Below, in pieces: positions 36,501 to 51,407 of a DNA stretch of 64,000 bases (positions are counted from its first letter, which is position 1; every line of letters begins with the position of its first letter). The DNA lies in NCBI GenBank assembly GCA_023846275.1, contig JAIUJO010000070.1, positions 1,376,501 through 1,440,500 of the forward strand. The letters run 5' to 3'. The translations under genes were made by a program, and so were the position numbers. Origin of the DNA: Vanilla planifolia (Eukaryota; Streptophyta; Magnoliopsida; Asparagales; Orchidaceae). The notes beneath the pieces are model-generated. The model made no database searches and was not told the DNA's origin. It saw only the letters and a program-made list of their open reading frames with translations.

Positions 36501-39500
36501 GGGTGTTTGTTTGCAATAATGCGCATGTGTGCATCATTTTTGTGTACGTGTGGGGGGTGTGCACATATGCATGTGTGTGTGTGCATGTCTTTGTATGCAT
36601 ATATACTTGTGTGTGTGAGAGTGCACAGGATCACATGTGTGTCATTGTTAGTGCATTTTAATGTGTTTGTGAGCATGTGTGTGGTTCTGTGTTAGTATTT
36701 GTGTTGGTGAATGTCTATGTGCATAAGTGAGAGCATTTATGTGTGTGTGCATGTGTGTATATGGAAACATGTGTGGGTGTAGTGCATATATGAGTTTGTG
36801 TTCATGTGTGTGCATGTGTATATGTGTGGTTTTGCATGTCTATGTACATGTGTGTGTGTGCATGTTCTTGCATGAGTTCTTGTATTTGTGCATGTGTGTA
36901 TGCCCATATGTTTGTGTTTGTGTGTCTATGTGTGTTTATGTTTGTCCCTCTACATGTGTGGATGTGTGTATTTGTGTATGAACATGTATTTGAGTGTGTG
37001 TGTGTGTGTGTGTCTGTACGTGTGTGTGTCTAAGAGTACACATGCACTTGTACAAGTGTGTACATATGTTTGTACATATGGCTATGCATATGTGTGCGCA
37101 TGAGCATGTATGGGTGTGTGCATGTACAAGTGTTTGCATTCATGCATGTGTGTCTATGTGTACGTGTGTGTGCACATGTATATGTATGTTTGTGTGCAAG
37201 TGAGTCTATGTGTGTTTATGTGTATGTGTCCTTGCATGAGTGTGGGCATGTGTGTGCTTGTGCATGTGCATTTGTTTGTATGCATGTGAATATGTGCATG
37301 TGTGTCTGCATTTGCACATGTGTGAATGTATGTGTGAGCATGTATATTTTTGTTTGTGTGTGCACATGTTTTTATTTTTGTGTGCATGTTTGACTGTGGA
37401 TGTGTGTAAGTGTCTATGCATCCATTTGTTTGTATGCAAGTGAAGTTGTGTGTGCATGTGTGCGAGCATGTTTGTGTGCATTGGCATGTGTCTATGACAA
37501 TGTGTATTTGTGTGCGTGGATGTGTGCTAGTGTGTGTGGGTTTATGAATGTGCATGTGTGTGCATGTGTGTGCATTAGTATGTATGTGTGGGTGTGTGTG
37601 CAAGTCTATGTGCAATTATGTGTATGTGTCTGTATGCTAATGTTTGTGTGCATGCATTCATGTATGTGGATATGTTTGTGAGTCATTGTGTAAGTTTGTG
37701 TGTGTGCATGCATGCATGTGAGTGGATGTGTGTGCGAGTCTTTGTGCATGTGTGTGGTTGTGCGTGTTTATAAGTGTGTGTGTGTGTGTGTGTATGTTTG
37801 TACTTTTATGTGTGTATGTGCATGTATGTGTTTGTGCATGTGCATGCGTTCATATGCATTTGTGTGGGTGTGTGCGTGTTTGTGTGTGTGTTTGCATATG
37901 TGTGTATTTGTTCATTTGTTTGTGTGCATGTGTGATTGTAGTAGCACATGTGTGTATGTGTTTAATCATCCATCTTAGTATCTGTGCATGGTGTGTTCGT
38001 GCATGTATTTGTATTTACATGTGCATTCATGTGTGTTTGTGCAATTGTGCTTATGTGTTTATACAATTATGCATGTGTGCATGTGTAAGCCTATGGGTAT
38101 GTTCATGAATGTGTGAGTGCATTTATGTGGGTGCAGTGTGTGCAAGAATGTATGTGTGCATGCATGCTTGTGTCTGTGTTTGCATGTGAGTGTGCTTGGG
38201 TGTGCGAGTCTATGAGCTTGTGATTATGTATGCTTCTATGTATGTGTGTGGTTATGCATGTGCTAGTGTGTAGGCATGTGTACATGTGTTTATATGTGTG
38301 CATGCATGTGCCTATGCGAGTGTGAGTGAGTGTGCATGTTTTTGCATGTGCATGTGCATGTGCATATGGGTATGATTATGTTTGTGTTTGTGAGTGCATG
38401 TGTGTGTGTATAGGTGTGTGTGCATATGTTTATATGTGTGCATGTGTGTGCTCATGTGAGTATTTGTTAGTGTATGTCTATGTGCATATGCATGTGTGCA
38501 TAAGTATGCATGTGTGGTTGTGCGTGTGAGTACATGAGCATTTGTGACTATAAGTTCATTGGTATGCATGTGCATGGTTGTGCATGCATATGTGTATGTG
38601 AGTATGCATTGCATTCATATTTTTGTGTATGTGCCTTTGCGCATGTGTACATGCATGTGCATACACATGTGTCTTTGTGTGTGTGTGTGTGTAAATGTGT
38701 GTGTGTGCATTTGTGTGCTTGCATGCACTCATGTGTGTGTATGTTTGTGTGTGCATGTGCTTGTGCTTGTGTATGTGCATTTGTATTTATGTGTGTGGTC
38801 ATGTGTGTCATGTGTATTTGTACATGTATTTGCATGAGCATGTTTGTGTGAGTACATATGGGTGTGTGTGCATGCCTGCATATGCATGAGTGTTCATGTG
38901 TGCATTTGCATTTGTTTGTGTGTTTATGTGTATGTGTGTGCATGTGTGCTTGTGTACATGTGTGTATGTGTGCATGTATTTATGTTCATATCAGTGTGCA
39001 TATGTCTATATGTGGGCATGCATGTGTGTGTGCATTTATGTTTGTGTTTGTGTGCACATATGTGTGCATGCTTGTGCATGCATCTGGTGCCTATGTGTGT
39101 TTTTTGCGTGTGTATGTGTGGACTTGTGCATTCGAATGGATACCTACTTGCATATGTGCATGGGTACATTTGTGTGTGTGGATCTACATATGAATGTGCG
39201 TATTTGTGTCTGTGCTTGTTGTTTCATGTGTGTGTGTTTGTGTGTGTGCATGTGTGTGTGTGTATGCCTATGTTTATGTGTGCATGAATGCTTATGTTTG
39301 TTTGCTTGTATGCATATAATTGTGTGCATATCAATGCATTTGTTCATGTCTAAGCATGTGATTGTGTGCATGAGCGTGCGAGTGTATATGTGCATGCATG
39401 GTCAACCATGTGAGCATGTGTGTGTTTGTTTGCATATGTAGATGTGTGATTGTGATTGTATGTGTGTATGTGGGTGTGTGAGTGCATGCTTATGTGTGTG

Positions 39501-39761
39501 TGTTTTTATGTGTGCATGTGTGTGTGTGTTTGCACATATGTACATGTATATGGATATGTGAGAGTGCATGAATGTGTGTGTGTCTATGTATATGTTATCA
39601 TACAAATTCATGTGTATGTGTTCTCGTAAGTGTGTATGTGTATGTGGGTATTCATGTGCGTGTGCGTGTTCTTGTGTTCTTATGTGTTTGTGCATGAGTA
39701 TACTTATTTGCATATGAGTGTTTGTCCATGGGGGTACATGTGCACATGTTTAGTGTGTGTC

Positions 39762-39794
<33 letters not shown>

Positions 39795-41800
39795 GGTTGT
39801 GCATGTCTGTGCATCTATGTGCATGTGCATGAATGTGTGTGCATGTGTGTTTATGTGTGTGTGTGGGTCTATGTGCGAGTGTGTGTTCATGTGTGGATGT
39901 GTGTGCATTTTATGAATGTGTATGCATCTGTGTGAGCATTTGTGTTTGTATGCATGTGCATTTGTCTATTCATATTGGCAAGTGTGTGTGTGGATTTACA
40001 TGTGTGTGATTGCATGTGTGCGTGCATGCATGCATGTGTATGTGTGTGTGCATCTTAATGTGTGTGTGTATAAGTGTGTATGTTTTTGCTTATATGGTAC
40101 TAAGCTTAAGCATACATGTGCATGCGTTTGTTAGTGTGTATGTCTATTTGTGTGTGTGTATGATTGCATTTGTGTGTGTGTGCTTATGTATGTGTGTGTG
40201 CACTTGTGCATATGCATGTTTATGTGTATGCTTTTGCATATGTATATGAGTTTGCATGTATGAGCGTGTGCATGTGTGTGTGCTTGAATATGTTTGTATG
40301 TGTATGTATGCATTTATGTTTGAGCATTTGTGTTTATTTGTGTATGAGTGTGCTTGTATGTGTGTGTGTGCGTGTGCATGCATGTGTATGTGTTCTTGTT
40401 AATTTGCATGTGCATGTGCATGTGACTGTGAGTGTATATGTTTGTGTTTGTGAGCATCTTTATGCATGGGTGTGTACATTCCTAAAAGTGTGCATGTGTG
40501 TGTGTTTGCAAGTGTAAGCTTCCTTGAGCATTTGCATGCATATGTGAGTTGGATGGGTCTCTATGTGCATGTGTCTATGTATGTATGCCTGTATGTGTGG
40601 GTGTACATCTGTGTGCATTTGTGCATAGGCTCATATGCATGTTGGTATGTGTGAGTACGTGTGTGTGTGTATGTTTGTGGGTGTATATGTGTGTACATGT
40701 GTGTGTATGTATTTGTGTGTGACTAGGTGTGAGCATATGAGTGGGAGAATTTGTGTGCACATGTGAGTATGTTTGTGTATGCACTTGTGCATATGTGTGC
40801 ATGTGTGTGTGTGTGTGCTATGTATGTGTGCTCCTACATGTGCATATGTGTAGGCATAGGTGTAAGTGTGTGTGCACTTGTTCATGTGTGCTTGTTTGTC
40901 TGTGTGTTCTTATGCATGTGTATATTTATGTTCTTAACTGTTTGTTTTGTACATGTGAGTCTGTTGTTGTCCAATGTATGTGTTTATGTGTGTGTGTGTG
41001 TGAGTGTGTTTGTGTCTACATGCCTATGAATATTTGTGTGTTTGGGCTTGTGTGTGTGCATGTGCAAATACATGCATATATGTGTGCATGCTCGTACGTA
41101 GAGGCTATGTGAGTATGCATCTATGCCTACATATGTGTGTGTCTTTGTGTGCACATGTTTTTCTGTGTGGGTACACATATGTGCATGTGTGTGTTGGTGT
41201 GTGATGGAGTTAATGCATGTGCATGTGTGTTAGCATGTGTGCTTCTATGTACATGTGTGCTTGTGTGCTTATTAGTACCTATATGTGTGTGTGTTTGGGA
41301 GAATGTGTATGTGTGTGTTTATGCATTTGCATGTGTGGTTGTGTGCTTATGTGTTGGTACGTGTGTTATTTTATGTGTAGTTACATTTGTTCTTACATGT
41401 CTATGTGTGTGTATGTGCAAGCATATATGCAGGTTCATGTGTGTGCGTGCACGTGCATGCATCTATGTGTATACATGTATGACTGTGCATGGAGGGGTGT
41501 TTCTTAGAGCTAATGTGTGTGTGTACACATGTGGATGCACACATTTGTGTGAGTGCCTGTGTGTGTTCACATGTACATGAGTGCATGCATGTTTGAGTGT
41601 GTGTGTGTATATGTGAATGTGCATGTGTGTGTGTGCATGTGTGAGTGTGCTTGTATGTGTGTGCACAATTGTGTGTTTGTGTGTAATTACATGTGAGTGC
41701 ATGTGCATGTATTTGTGCACATGTGTGTGTTTACATGTGTTTAGATGCATGTGCATGTGTCAGTATCTTGGTGTGCATGCATACACATGTGAATGTGTGT

Positions 41801-44749
41801 GTGTGTGTTCATGTGTGCATGTGGAAGGGTTCCTATCTACATTTGTGTATGTGTTTATGTGCATTTGTGTGCACGCATATCTATGTGTGTTCATATCTAT
41901 TTATGCATGTGTGTGTGTGTGTGCAAGTGTAGTTGTGGGTATGTGTTCTTATGTGTGTGTATGTATGTGCATTGGCATGTCTATACTTATGTGTGTAAGG
42001 ATGTGTGCTCTTGTATACGTGTGTGCTTTTGTGCAAACATGCGTGCTTGTGTGTGCTAGTCTGTGTGTTTTTCTGTGTGATTTTGTGTGTGGATATATTT
42101 TGTGTGCATTTGTGAGCATGTATGTGCATATGTATCTGTACATAAGCTTATTTGTGTGCATGTTTGTGAGCATTTGCATATGTGTGTGCCTATGAGTGTC
42201 TATTTATGTGAGTGTATGTGTGTGGGGGTGCATGCATTTGTGTGTGTGAGCTCATGTGTGTAGGTGTATGTGTTTGTGCATGTGTGAGAGCAAGTAACCT
42301 TTTGTGTTTGTGCATGTGTGTTCATGGGGGTGTGTGTGTGCATTAATGCATGTGTGTTTGTAGTTGCATGTGTGTTCTAATGTGTTTGTATGGCTATTCT
42401 CATGTATGTGTATATGTGTATGTGTGTGTGTGCATGCATATGTGTGAATTTATATGTCTGTGTTTATGTGTATTTGTGTGTGTGTTTATGTGTGCATATG
42501 CATGTGGGCGCATAAGTGTGGGTGTGTGTGTGCTCATGTGTGTGTGTGTGTACATATATATGGTTTTGCACGTGTTATACATATGCATACATTTGTGTGT
42601 TTTGGAATGTGCATGTGTCTATGTGTTCATGCATGTGTGTGTGTGTATGTATGTGTGTGCATGTGTGTGTACATGCACACACATGTGCATGTGTTTGTGG
42701 ATACATGTATGTGTGTACGTCTCCATATGTGTATGTTTGTGTGTGCATGCAAGGGTGTTTGTGTGTTTGTGAATATTTGTATGTAAGTTTTTCTGTGTAT
42801 ACATGTGCATGTGCATGTGAGTGTTTATGTATGCATGTTAATGTGCATGCATATGTATGTGTTTGTGATGCATGTGTGCATATTTATGTTTTTGTGTGTG
42901 TGTGATTCTGTGTGCAAGTCTTTGCTAGTTTGCGAGTGTATGGGTGTGTGTGTGTGTATGTTTGTGTGCATGTTGTGTGTGTGTGTGTGCCAATGTGTGT
43001 GAATGTGTTTGTGTGCATGTGTTAATGAGAATTTGTATGTGTGTGCATGCACTTGTGCATGTGCATGTATGTTTGTGTGAGTGCTCATGTGCATGTGTTA
43101 ATGTGCAAGTGTGTGTCTATACATGATTGAATGTGTCTCTAAATGAATGGGTTAGTGTGTCTACATGTGTTTATACTTGTGAGTTTGTGTGTGTGAGTGC
43201 ATGCATCAGCTTATGCACATGTATGTACAATTGTGTTTGTATGTGTGTTTGTATGTTTGTGTGTGCGTGCCTATGTGTCAATATGTATGGCTGTACATAT
43301 GGGAGTTTGTGCATCTGTGTGAACCAATGAGTGTGTGTAAGTTTGTGTGAGTGTGTGGAGTGTGCATGTGTGTAAGTGTACTTGTGTGAATGTTTCTTTA
43401 TGTGTCTGCATATGTGCATTATGTTTATATGTATGTGTTTGCTTGTGTGTTTAGTTTTGCATGTGTGTGCATGCTTCTATCTATAGGCATTTATGTGCGT
43501 TAATATGTGTGTGCTTGTGTGTATGTGTGTGGGTGTGTGTGCATTCATATGTGATTTTGTGTGTGTGTCATTATTGGGGCGTGCTTCTGTTCATGTGTGT
43601 GTGTGTGCTTGGGCACATGTGTGAATAGATGTATGCATATGTATATGTGTGCACATTGGTGTGCATATGTTTGTGTGTGTATTTATGTGTGCATGTGCAT
43701 ATGCATGTGAATGTGTGTATGTGCATGCATGTGTGTGTGAGAGTTGTCTATGTGTTCCCATAGATGTTTGTGCATTTGTGTGTGTGTGCATTTGAGTGTG
43801 CATATTTTTGTATGTGCATGTGCATATATGTGCACATGCTTATGTTCATATGTATGTGTATGTGTGTGTGTGTTTGTGTGTGCTTTCTTGTGTGCTTATG
43901 TGTGTGTACATGTACTTGCATGTTTGTATGCATGTGTTGGTGCATCTGCATGTGTGTGTGCATGTGTGTGTGCATGTGTGTATATCCATTGATGCTTATG
44001 TGTATGTGCAAATGTGCATACTTCTATGCATCTGGGTGCAAGTGTTTATGTGCATTCTTTAAACGTGCATGCATGTATGCCTAGGTGTTTGTATATGTGT
44101 GTACATGCTTGTGATTATTTTTGTGCATTTGTATACGAAAGCATGCGCATGTACTTGTGTGTGAGTTTGAGTGTGTGCATATATGTGTGTATGTACAAGT
44201 GTGCATGCCTTTGCATTTTTATGTGCATGTGTATATGTAAGTGTTTGTGTATATGTTTGTGTGCATGAGTGTGCATATATGTGTGTGTATGTGAGATGAT
44301 ATGTATGTGCATGTGTGTGTTAGCTTATCTGTGTGCTTTTGTGTGTATCTGTGTAACTACATGTGTTTGTGTATGCATGTTCATCCATATGCATGGTCTT
44401 GTTTCTGCGTGGATGTACACGTGTGTGTATTGTGTGCATGCATGTCTGTTTGACTATGCTTGTATCTGTGTTAATGTGTGAGCATATGTTTAGGTGTATG
44501 TGTGTTGGTGTGTGCACATGTGTATATGTGTATGTGTGTGTGTTCTTGTGTGTGTCTTTGCATGTGTTATACATGTGTTTTTGTATGTGTGTGTGTCTCA
44601 ATGGGTATTTATGGTGTGTTTGCATGTATATATGCATTTGTGTGGTCACATGTTTGTGTATGCAAGTGCGTGTGTGCATATCATCTTCTGTGTACATGTG
44701 TGAGCTTGTGAACGTGTACATGCGAGTAGTTGTGCATATGTTTGTGTCT
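41801..44749 (+). repeat. 2.95-kb recent tandem duplication, first copy
   Basis: Every landmark recurs exactly 2,949 bases downstream, including 'ggaagggttcctatc', 'caagtaacctttt', 'aaccaatgagtg' and 'ttattggggcgtgctt'. The left breakpoint is within a short TG run: copy 1 reads 'gaatgtgtgtg..' where copy 2 reads 'tttgtgtctgtg..' just upstream of 'tgtgtgttcatg'. Open frames inside are duplicated wholesale, which is a consequence of the duplication and not evidence of genes. Confidence 0.95.
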
Positions 44750-47725
44750 GTGTGTGTTCATGTGTGCATGTGGAAGGGTTCCTATCTACATTTGTGTATG
44801 TGTTTATGTGCATTTGTGTGCACGCATATCTATGTGTGTTCATATCTATTTATGCATGTGTGTGTGTGTGTGCAAGTGTAGTTGTGGGTATGTGTTCTTA
44901 TGTGTGTGTATGTATGTGCATTGGCATGTCTATACTTATGTGTGTAAGGATGTGTGCTCTTGTATACGTGTGTGCTTTTGTGCAAACATGCGTGCTTGTG
45001 TGTGCTAGTCTGTGTGTTTTTCTGTGTGATTTTGTGTGTGGATATATTTTGTGTGCATTTGTGAGCATGTATGTGCATATGTATCTGTACATAAGCTTAT
45101 TTGTGTGCATGTTTGTGAGCATTTGCATATGTGTGTGCCTATGAGTGTCTATTTATGTGAGTGTATGTGTGTGGGGGTGCATGCATTTGTGTGTGTGAGC
45201 TCATGTGTGTAGGTGTATGTGTTTGTGCATGTGTGAGAGCAAGTAACCTTTTGTGTTTGTGCATGTGTGTTCATGGGGGTGTGTGTGTGCATTAATGCAT
45301 GTGTGTTTGTAGTTGCATGTGTGTTCTAATGTGTTTGTATGGCTATTCTCATGTATGTGTATATGTGTATGTGTGTGTGTGCATGCATATGTGTGAATTT
45401 ATATGTCTGTGTTTATGTGTATTTGTGTGTGTGTTTATGTGTGCATATGCATGTGGGCGCATAAGTGTGGGTGTGTGTGTGCTCATGTGTGTGTGTGTGT
45501 ACATATATATGGTTTTGCACGTGTTATACATATGCATACATTTGTGTGTTTTGGAATGTGCATGTGTCTATGTGTTCATGCATGTGTGTGTGTGTATGTA
45601 TGTGTGTGCATGTGTGTGTACATGCACACACATGTGCGTGTGTTTGTGGATACATGTATGTGTGTACGTCTCCATATGTGTATGTTTGTGTGTGCATGCA
45701 AGGGTGTTTGTGTGTTTGTGAATATTTGTATGTAAGTTTTTCTGTGTATACATGTGCATGTGCATGTGAGTGTTTATGTATGCATGTTAATGTGCATGCA
45801 TATGTATGTGTTTGTGATGCATGTGTGCATATTTATGTTTTTGTGTGTGTGTGATTCTGTGTGCAAGTCTTTGCTAGTTTGCGAGTGTATGGGTGTGTGT
45901 GTGTGTATGTTTGTGTGCATGTTGTGTGTGTGTGTGTGCCAATGTGTGTGAATGTGTTTGTGTGCATGTGTTAATGAGAATTTGTATGTGTGTGCATGCA
46001 CTTGTGCATGTGCATGTATGTTTGTGTGAGTGCTCATGTGCATGTGTTAATGTGCAAGTGTGTGTCTATACATGATTGAATGTGTCTCTAAATGAATGGG
46101 TTAGTGTGTCTACATGTGTTTATACTTGTGAGTTTGTGTGTGTGAGTGCATGCATCAGCTTATGCACATGTATGTACAATTGTGTTTGTATGTGTGTTTG
46201 TATGTTTGTGTGTGCGTGCCTATGTGTCAATATGTATGGCTGTACATATGGGAGTTTGTGCATCTGTGTGAACCAATGAGTGTGTGTAAGTTTGTGTGAG
46301 TGTGTGGAGTGTGCATGTGTGTAAGTGTACTTGTGTGAATGTTTCTTTATGTGTCTGCATATGTGCATTATGTTTATATGTATGTGTTTGCTTGTGTGTT
46401 TAGTTTTGCATGTGTGTGCATGCTTCTATCTATAGGCATTTATGTGCGTTAATATGTGTGTGCTTGTGTGTATGTGTGTGGGTGTGTGTGCATTCATATG
46501 TGATTTTGTGTGTGTGTCATTATTGGGGCGTGCTTCTGTTCATGTGTGTGTGTGTGCTTGGGCACATGTGTGAATAGATGTATGCATATGTATATGTGTG
46601 CACATTGGTGTGCATATGTTTGTGTGTGTATTTATGTGTGCATGTGCATATGCATGTGAATGTGTGTATGTGCATGCATGTGTGTGTGAGAGTTGTCTAT
46701 GTGTTCCCATAGATGTTTGTGCATTTGTGTGTGTGTGCATTTGAGTGTGCATATTTTTGTATGTGCATGTGCATATATGTGCACATGCTTATGTTCATAT
46801 GTATGTGTATGTGTGTGTGTGTTTGTGTGTGCTTTCTTGTGTGCTTATGTGTGTGTACATGTACTTGCATGTTTGTATGCATGTGTTGGTGCATCTGCAT
46901 GTGTGTGTGCATGTGTGTGTGCATGTGTGTATATCCATTGATGCTTATGTGTATGTGCAAATGTGCATACTTCTATGCATCTGGGTGCAAGTGTTTATGT
47001 GCATTCTTTAAACGTGCATGCATGTATGCCTAGGTGTTTGTATATGTGTGTACATGCTTGTGATTATTTTTGTGCATTTGTATACGAAAGCATGCGCATG
47101 TACTTGTGTGTGAGTTTGAGTGTGTGCATATATGTGTGTATGTACAAGTGTGCATGCCTTTGCATTTTTATGTGCATGTGTATATGTAAGTGTTTGTGTA
47201 TATGTTTGTGTGCATGAGTGTGCATATATGTGTGTGTATGTGAGATGATATGTATGTGCATGTGTGTGTTAGCTTATCTGTGTGCTTTTGTGTGTATCTG
47301 TGTAACTACATGTGTTTGTGTATGCATGTTCATCCATATGCATGGTCTTGTTTCTGCGTGGATGTACACGTGTGTGTATTGTGTGCATGCATGTCTGTTT
47401 GACTATGCTTGTATCTGTGTTAATGTGTGAGCATATGTTTAGGTGTATGTGTGTTGGTGTGTGCCTGTGTGGACGCTTGTGTGCACATGTGTATATGTGT
47501 ATGTGTGTGTGTTCTTGTGTGTGTCTTTGCATGTGTTATACATGTGTTTTTGTATGTGTGTGTGTCTCAATGGGTATTTATGGTGTGTTTGCATGTATAT
47601 ATGCATTTGTGTGGTCACATGTTTGTGTATGCAAGTGCGTGTGTGCATATCATCTTCTGTGTACATGTGTGAGCTTGTGAACGTGTACATGCGAGTAGTT
47701 GTGCATATGTTTGTGTCTGTGTGTG
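44750..47725 (+). repeat. 2.95-kb recent tandem duplication, second copy
   Basis: It is nearly identical to 41801-44749 plus a few bases of shared junction. Differences I could see are one substitution (CA in copy 1 near 42683, CG at about 45632) and a 20-base insertion at 47465-47484. Homology ends after 'tttgtgtctgtgtgtg' near 47725, where copy 2 continues 'cgcatgtggc' and copy 1 runs into copy 2. Direct TG microhomology at the junction suggests unequal crossover or replication slippage. Confidence 0.95.
47465..47484 (+). repeat. 20-bp insertion/deletion between duplicate copies
   Basis: Twenty bases starting 'ctgtgtggacgc' are present here and absent after 44515 in the first copy. Both sides carry 'tgtgc', so copy 1 probably lost the stretch by slippage between short direct repeats. 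The reverse (gain here) is also possible. Confidence 0.85.
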
Positions 47726-48960
47726 CGCATGTGGCATGAGTGTGTGTTGTGTGTGTGGGTGGTGCTTGTGTATGAGTGTAAGTGTACATCTGCAAGTGTG
47801 TTTGTGTATGTCCATGTATGTGTGTGTCGATGTGTGTATATATGTGTATGCATTTGTGTGCATAGATGTGTGGGTGTGTTTGCGTGTACATCATTTCATG
47901 TATATAGGCGAGCATGTTTGTGTGTGTGTGTGTGCGTGCTTATGTGCATTCCTACATGCATGTGTGTCCATTTTAGCATATGTGAGTTAGTGTATATGTG
48001 TGGCTATGTGACTTAGTGCATGTGCCTATTTGTGTTGTGTGTTTGTGTTGTGCTTGCATGTGTGTATGCTTGAGTGTGCTTGCTTGTTTTCATGCGACTA
48101 TGGATTTGCATATGTGTGTGCATACATCTATGCATTTGCTCTTGTGTGTGTCTATGTGTGTGTGTATTCTTTCGCATGTGTGCACATGTTCATGTGTGCA
48201 TGCATGAACATGTGTGCATGTATGCATGTATTTGTGGGTGCATGTTTATACATACATGGTTGCATGCATATGCGAGTGTTTGTGTGTGTGTGTGAATGTG
48301 CGTATGCATCATTGTACTTGTGTGTCCATGTGTTTGTGTGTACTTGCATGTGTGTTCTGTTCTAATCTGTATGAGTGTGTTTGTGTGTGTGTGCATGTCT
48401 TTACGCATGGGTATACATGTGTGTGTGTGTGGGCCTACATCTTTAAGTGCACATGTATGCGAGTGCAGTTGTACATGTGAATGTGTGTGCATATTTGCTT
48501 GCTCAACTATGGGTGATTGCAAGTGCTTGTGCTTGCATGCATGTGTGCTTGTCTTGGAGCTTATGTTTAAGTGCATGTTTGCATATTTTTTTATGTGGAT
48601 ATGTGTGTGGGTCAATATGTGTGTGCATGTGTGTGTCAATGTGTGCTGGTGTGTGTGCAAATGTGCTTCTATGCCTCAGTTCGCATACATGTGCGTGCAC
48701 ATGATTATGTGTGGGTGGGTGGATGCATGCATGTGTTTGTATATATTTGTTATGTGTTCATCTGTGTGTATGTGTCAGTGTGTGCTTATTTGTATGTGTA
48801 GCTTGTGCGCATGTGCTTGGACATGTGTGTGTGCATGCATGCTTGCATATGTGTCTGGTTGACAGTGCATGTCAATGTACATATTTGGGTGCACGTGTTA
48901 ACACATGTGTGTTTGTGCATGTGTGCCTTTGCTTGTCTTTGTGCATTTGTGTGTGTGTGT

Positions 48961-49067
48961 GTGCATATGCATTTGTGGTCTACATTTGTTTGGGTGTGTT
49001 TGTGCACATGTGTGTGCATATGCATTTGTGGGTCTATATTTGTTTGGGTGTGTTTGTCCACATATGT
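48961..49067 (+). repeat. 53-bp tandem duplication inside the TG block
   Basis: A segment starting 'gtgcatatgcatttgtgg' and containing 'tttgtttgggtgtgtttgt' occurs at 48961 and again at 49014 with a few changes. It shows that local tandem duplication operates inside the block at short scale as well. Confidence 0.85.
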
Positions 49068-49240
49068 GTGTGTATGTGCATGTGTGCATGTGTGCATGAG
49101 TGTGTTTCTATTTGTGCATGTGCATATGTGTGTGTATGTGCTTGTGTGCATTTACATGTGCATGTGAGGATGTGTATGCGTACGAGAGCGCACACATGTG
49201 CATGTATGTGCGAGAGTGTACACAGGTGCATGTGTGTGTG

Positions 49241-49258
49241 AGAGAGAGAGAGAGAGAG
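49241..49258 (+). repeat. (AG)n microsatellite
   Basis: Nine uninterrupted AG dinucleotides. This is the only clear purine-only microsatellite in the TG block. Confidence 0.9.
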
Positions 49259-51407
49259 TGCATGTGTGCTAGCATGTGCATGTGTTTTGCTAAGTGTGTG
49301 TGCTTGCATGCATCTATTTTTGCAAAAGAGTGTGTGTTCAATTGTGTGAAAGCATAAGCATGCTTTTGTGTGTTGTATGCCTACATTTATGCATACATGT
49401 GCATGTATGTGTGCACGCTTTGCATGAGAATGTTGTGTGTGTGTGTGTGTGTGGGTTGGTGTTTGGGTGGGTGTGGGAGCATGTTTGCATCTATTTCTAT
49501 GTCAATACATGCTTGTAAATATGTGTGTGTATCTGTGCAAGCATTTGTATGTGTGTAGGTAGTTTGTGTGTGTGTACATGTATATGTATATGTGTGTGTA
49601 TCTGTACATGTGAGTGTGTGTGTGTATATCTACATTTCTATATGCATGTGTGTGGTGTATGGAGCACAAGTGTGAGTTTGCATGTGTGTTTACGTGTCTA
49701 CATGTGTAGGTGCATGATATGCATGTGAGTTCATGTGTGTGTGCACATGCATGTTTGTGTGTGTGTATGTGTGCATTTGTTGTATACGATTGTGTGAGTG
49801 TGTGATTGTGTGCACATGTGAGTGTATTCGAGCATATGTGTTTTCTTGCGTGCATGCATGCGTGTGTGCGTGGGTACTTACTTGGGTGTGCAAATGTGTC
49901 CATGTGCATGTAGGTGTGCTAGTGTGTGAATCTTTGCTTGTGCATTTGATTGTGTGAATGGTCATGTGCATCTGTGTATGTGTGAGTGCATGTGTGCATG
50001 TGCATGCATGTGAATTCTCATGTAGATGCATTTATGTGTGTGTTTCTACGCTTGTGTGCATGTGAGGTTGTTCATGTGCATCAACATGTGTGTGCATGTG
50101 CATGTGTCCATGGGTATGTACGTATGTGTGTGCATTTGTCAATGTTGATATGTGCATTGATATGTGTGTGTGTGTGTATGTGTGTTTTCATGCTTGCATG
50201 TAAATGTGTGTGTGTGTGTGTTTGCATGCTTGCAGGCATGCATTTGTGTGTGCAAACATGTGTTTGTCCATGTGTGTGTATGTTCTTGTGTGTCTCTATA
50301 TATGTATGTGCGTGTGTGTGTTTGCATATTTGTGTGTTCATGTATGTTTGTAAGCATATTTATTTGTATGCATGTGTTTGTGTGCATGTGTGTGTGCTTG
50401 TGTGTTTGCATGAGTGTATGAATGTGTGCATGTGTTGGTGTGTTCATGCTTGTGTGTGTCTGCATACTTGGGTGCGTGTGGGCACATACTTGGGTGTGTA
50501 TATGCATGCATGTGTGTACATGTGCATGTGCGAGTGTGTGTGCTTTTGCTTTTGCATCTAAGAATGTGTGTAGGGGGTAGGGGTTTGTGCATGCGAAAGT
50601 ACATGTGTGCATGGGCATGCATGTCTGTGCTCATGTACATGCATTTTGTTTGTGTTCGTGCACATGTATGCATGTGAGGGTGTGCATTTATATATGCATG
50701 CCTATGCATGTGCTTGGGTACACTTGTGTCCATGCATGATTACACGTGTGTGCTCGAGTATCGTGTGCGTTTGTTTGCCTAGGCTTGTGGATGTGTGCAT
50801 GTATGTTTGTGTGTGTGCACGTGTGTTTGTGCATGTGAAAATGTGTTTGTGTGTGCATGTTTTTGCATGACTATGTGCTTACGTATATATGTGTACGTGA
50901 GAGTGTTTGTGCATGTGTGCATCTATAAGTGTAATAGTGCCCATGCATGCATTTATGCATATGGTTCCATGTGTGTGTTTGTGGGTGCATTTGTTTTTCT
51001 AAGTGTAAGTGCATCCATGTGTCAATCTGTTCATGTGTGTGTGCATGTTTGTAGACATGAGTTTGTGTGTGTGTTTGTGTTGCATGTGCATGCTTATGTG
51101 TACGTGTGTGTGTGCATGCATATGTATGTATGTGTATGTGTGTGTGTTTATGGATTTTCATATGCGTCCATGTGTGTGTGTGAGTGCGCTTGTGCGTATG
51201 TGTTCGTGAGTGTAGTTGTGTGATTGGGAATTTGTATATGTGCGAGTGTGTGTGGCTATGCATGAGTGAATGTGTGTGTGTGCATGCGATCACAAATGTG
51301 TGTAGCTACATGCTTGTGTGTATTCTTATGTGCACACATGTGTGTGTAGGATTATATGCATGTGAGTGTGTATGAAACTTGTGTCTGCATGTCTGTGTTC
51401 ATGTGCA

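Noticed and set aside
41801..47725. A duplicated gene cluster, suggested by pairs of identical open frames 2,949 bases apart.
   Set aside because: The pairing comes from a segmental tandem duplication of simple sequence. The frames in it have no coding character.
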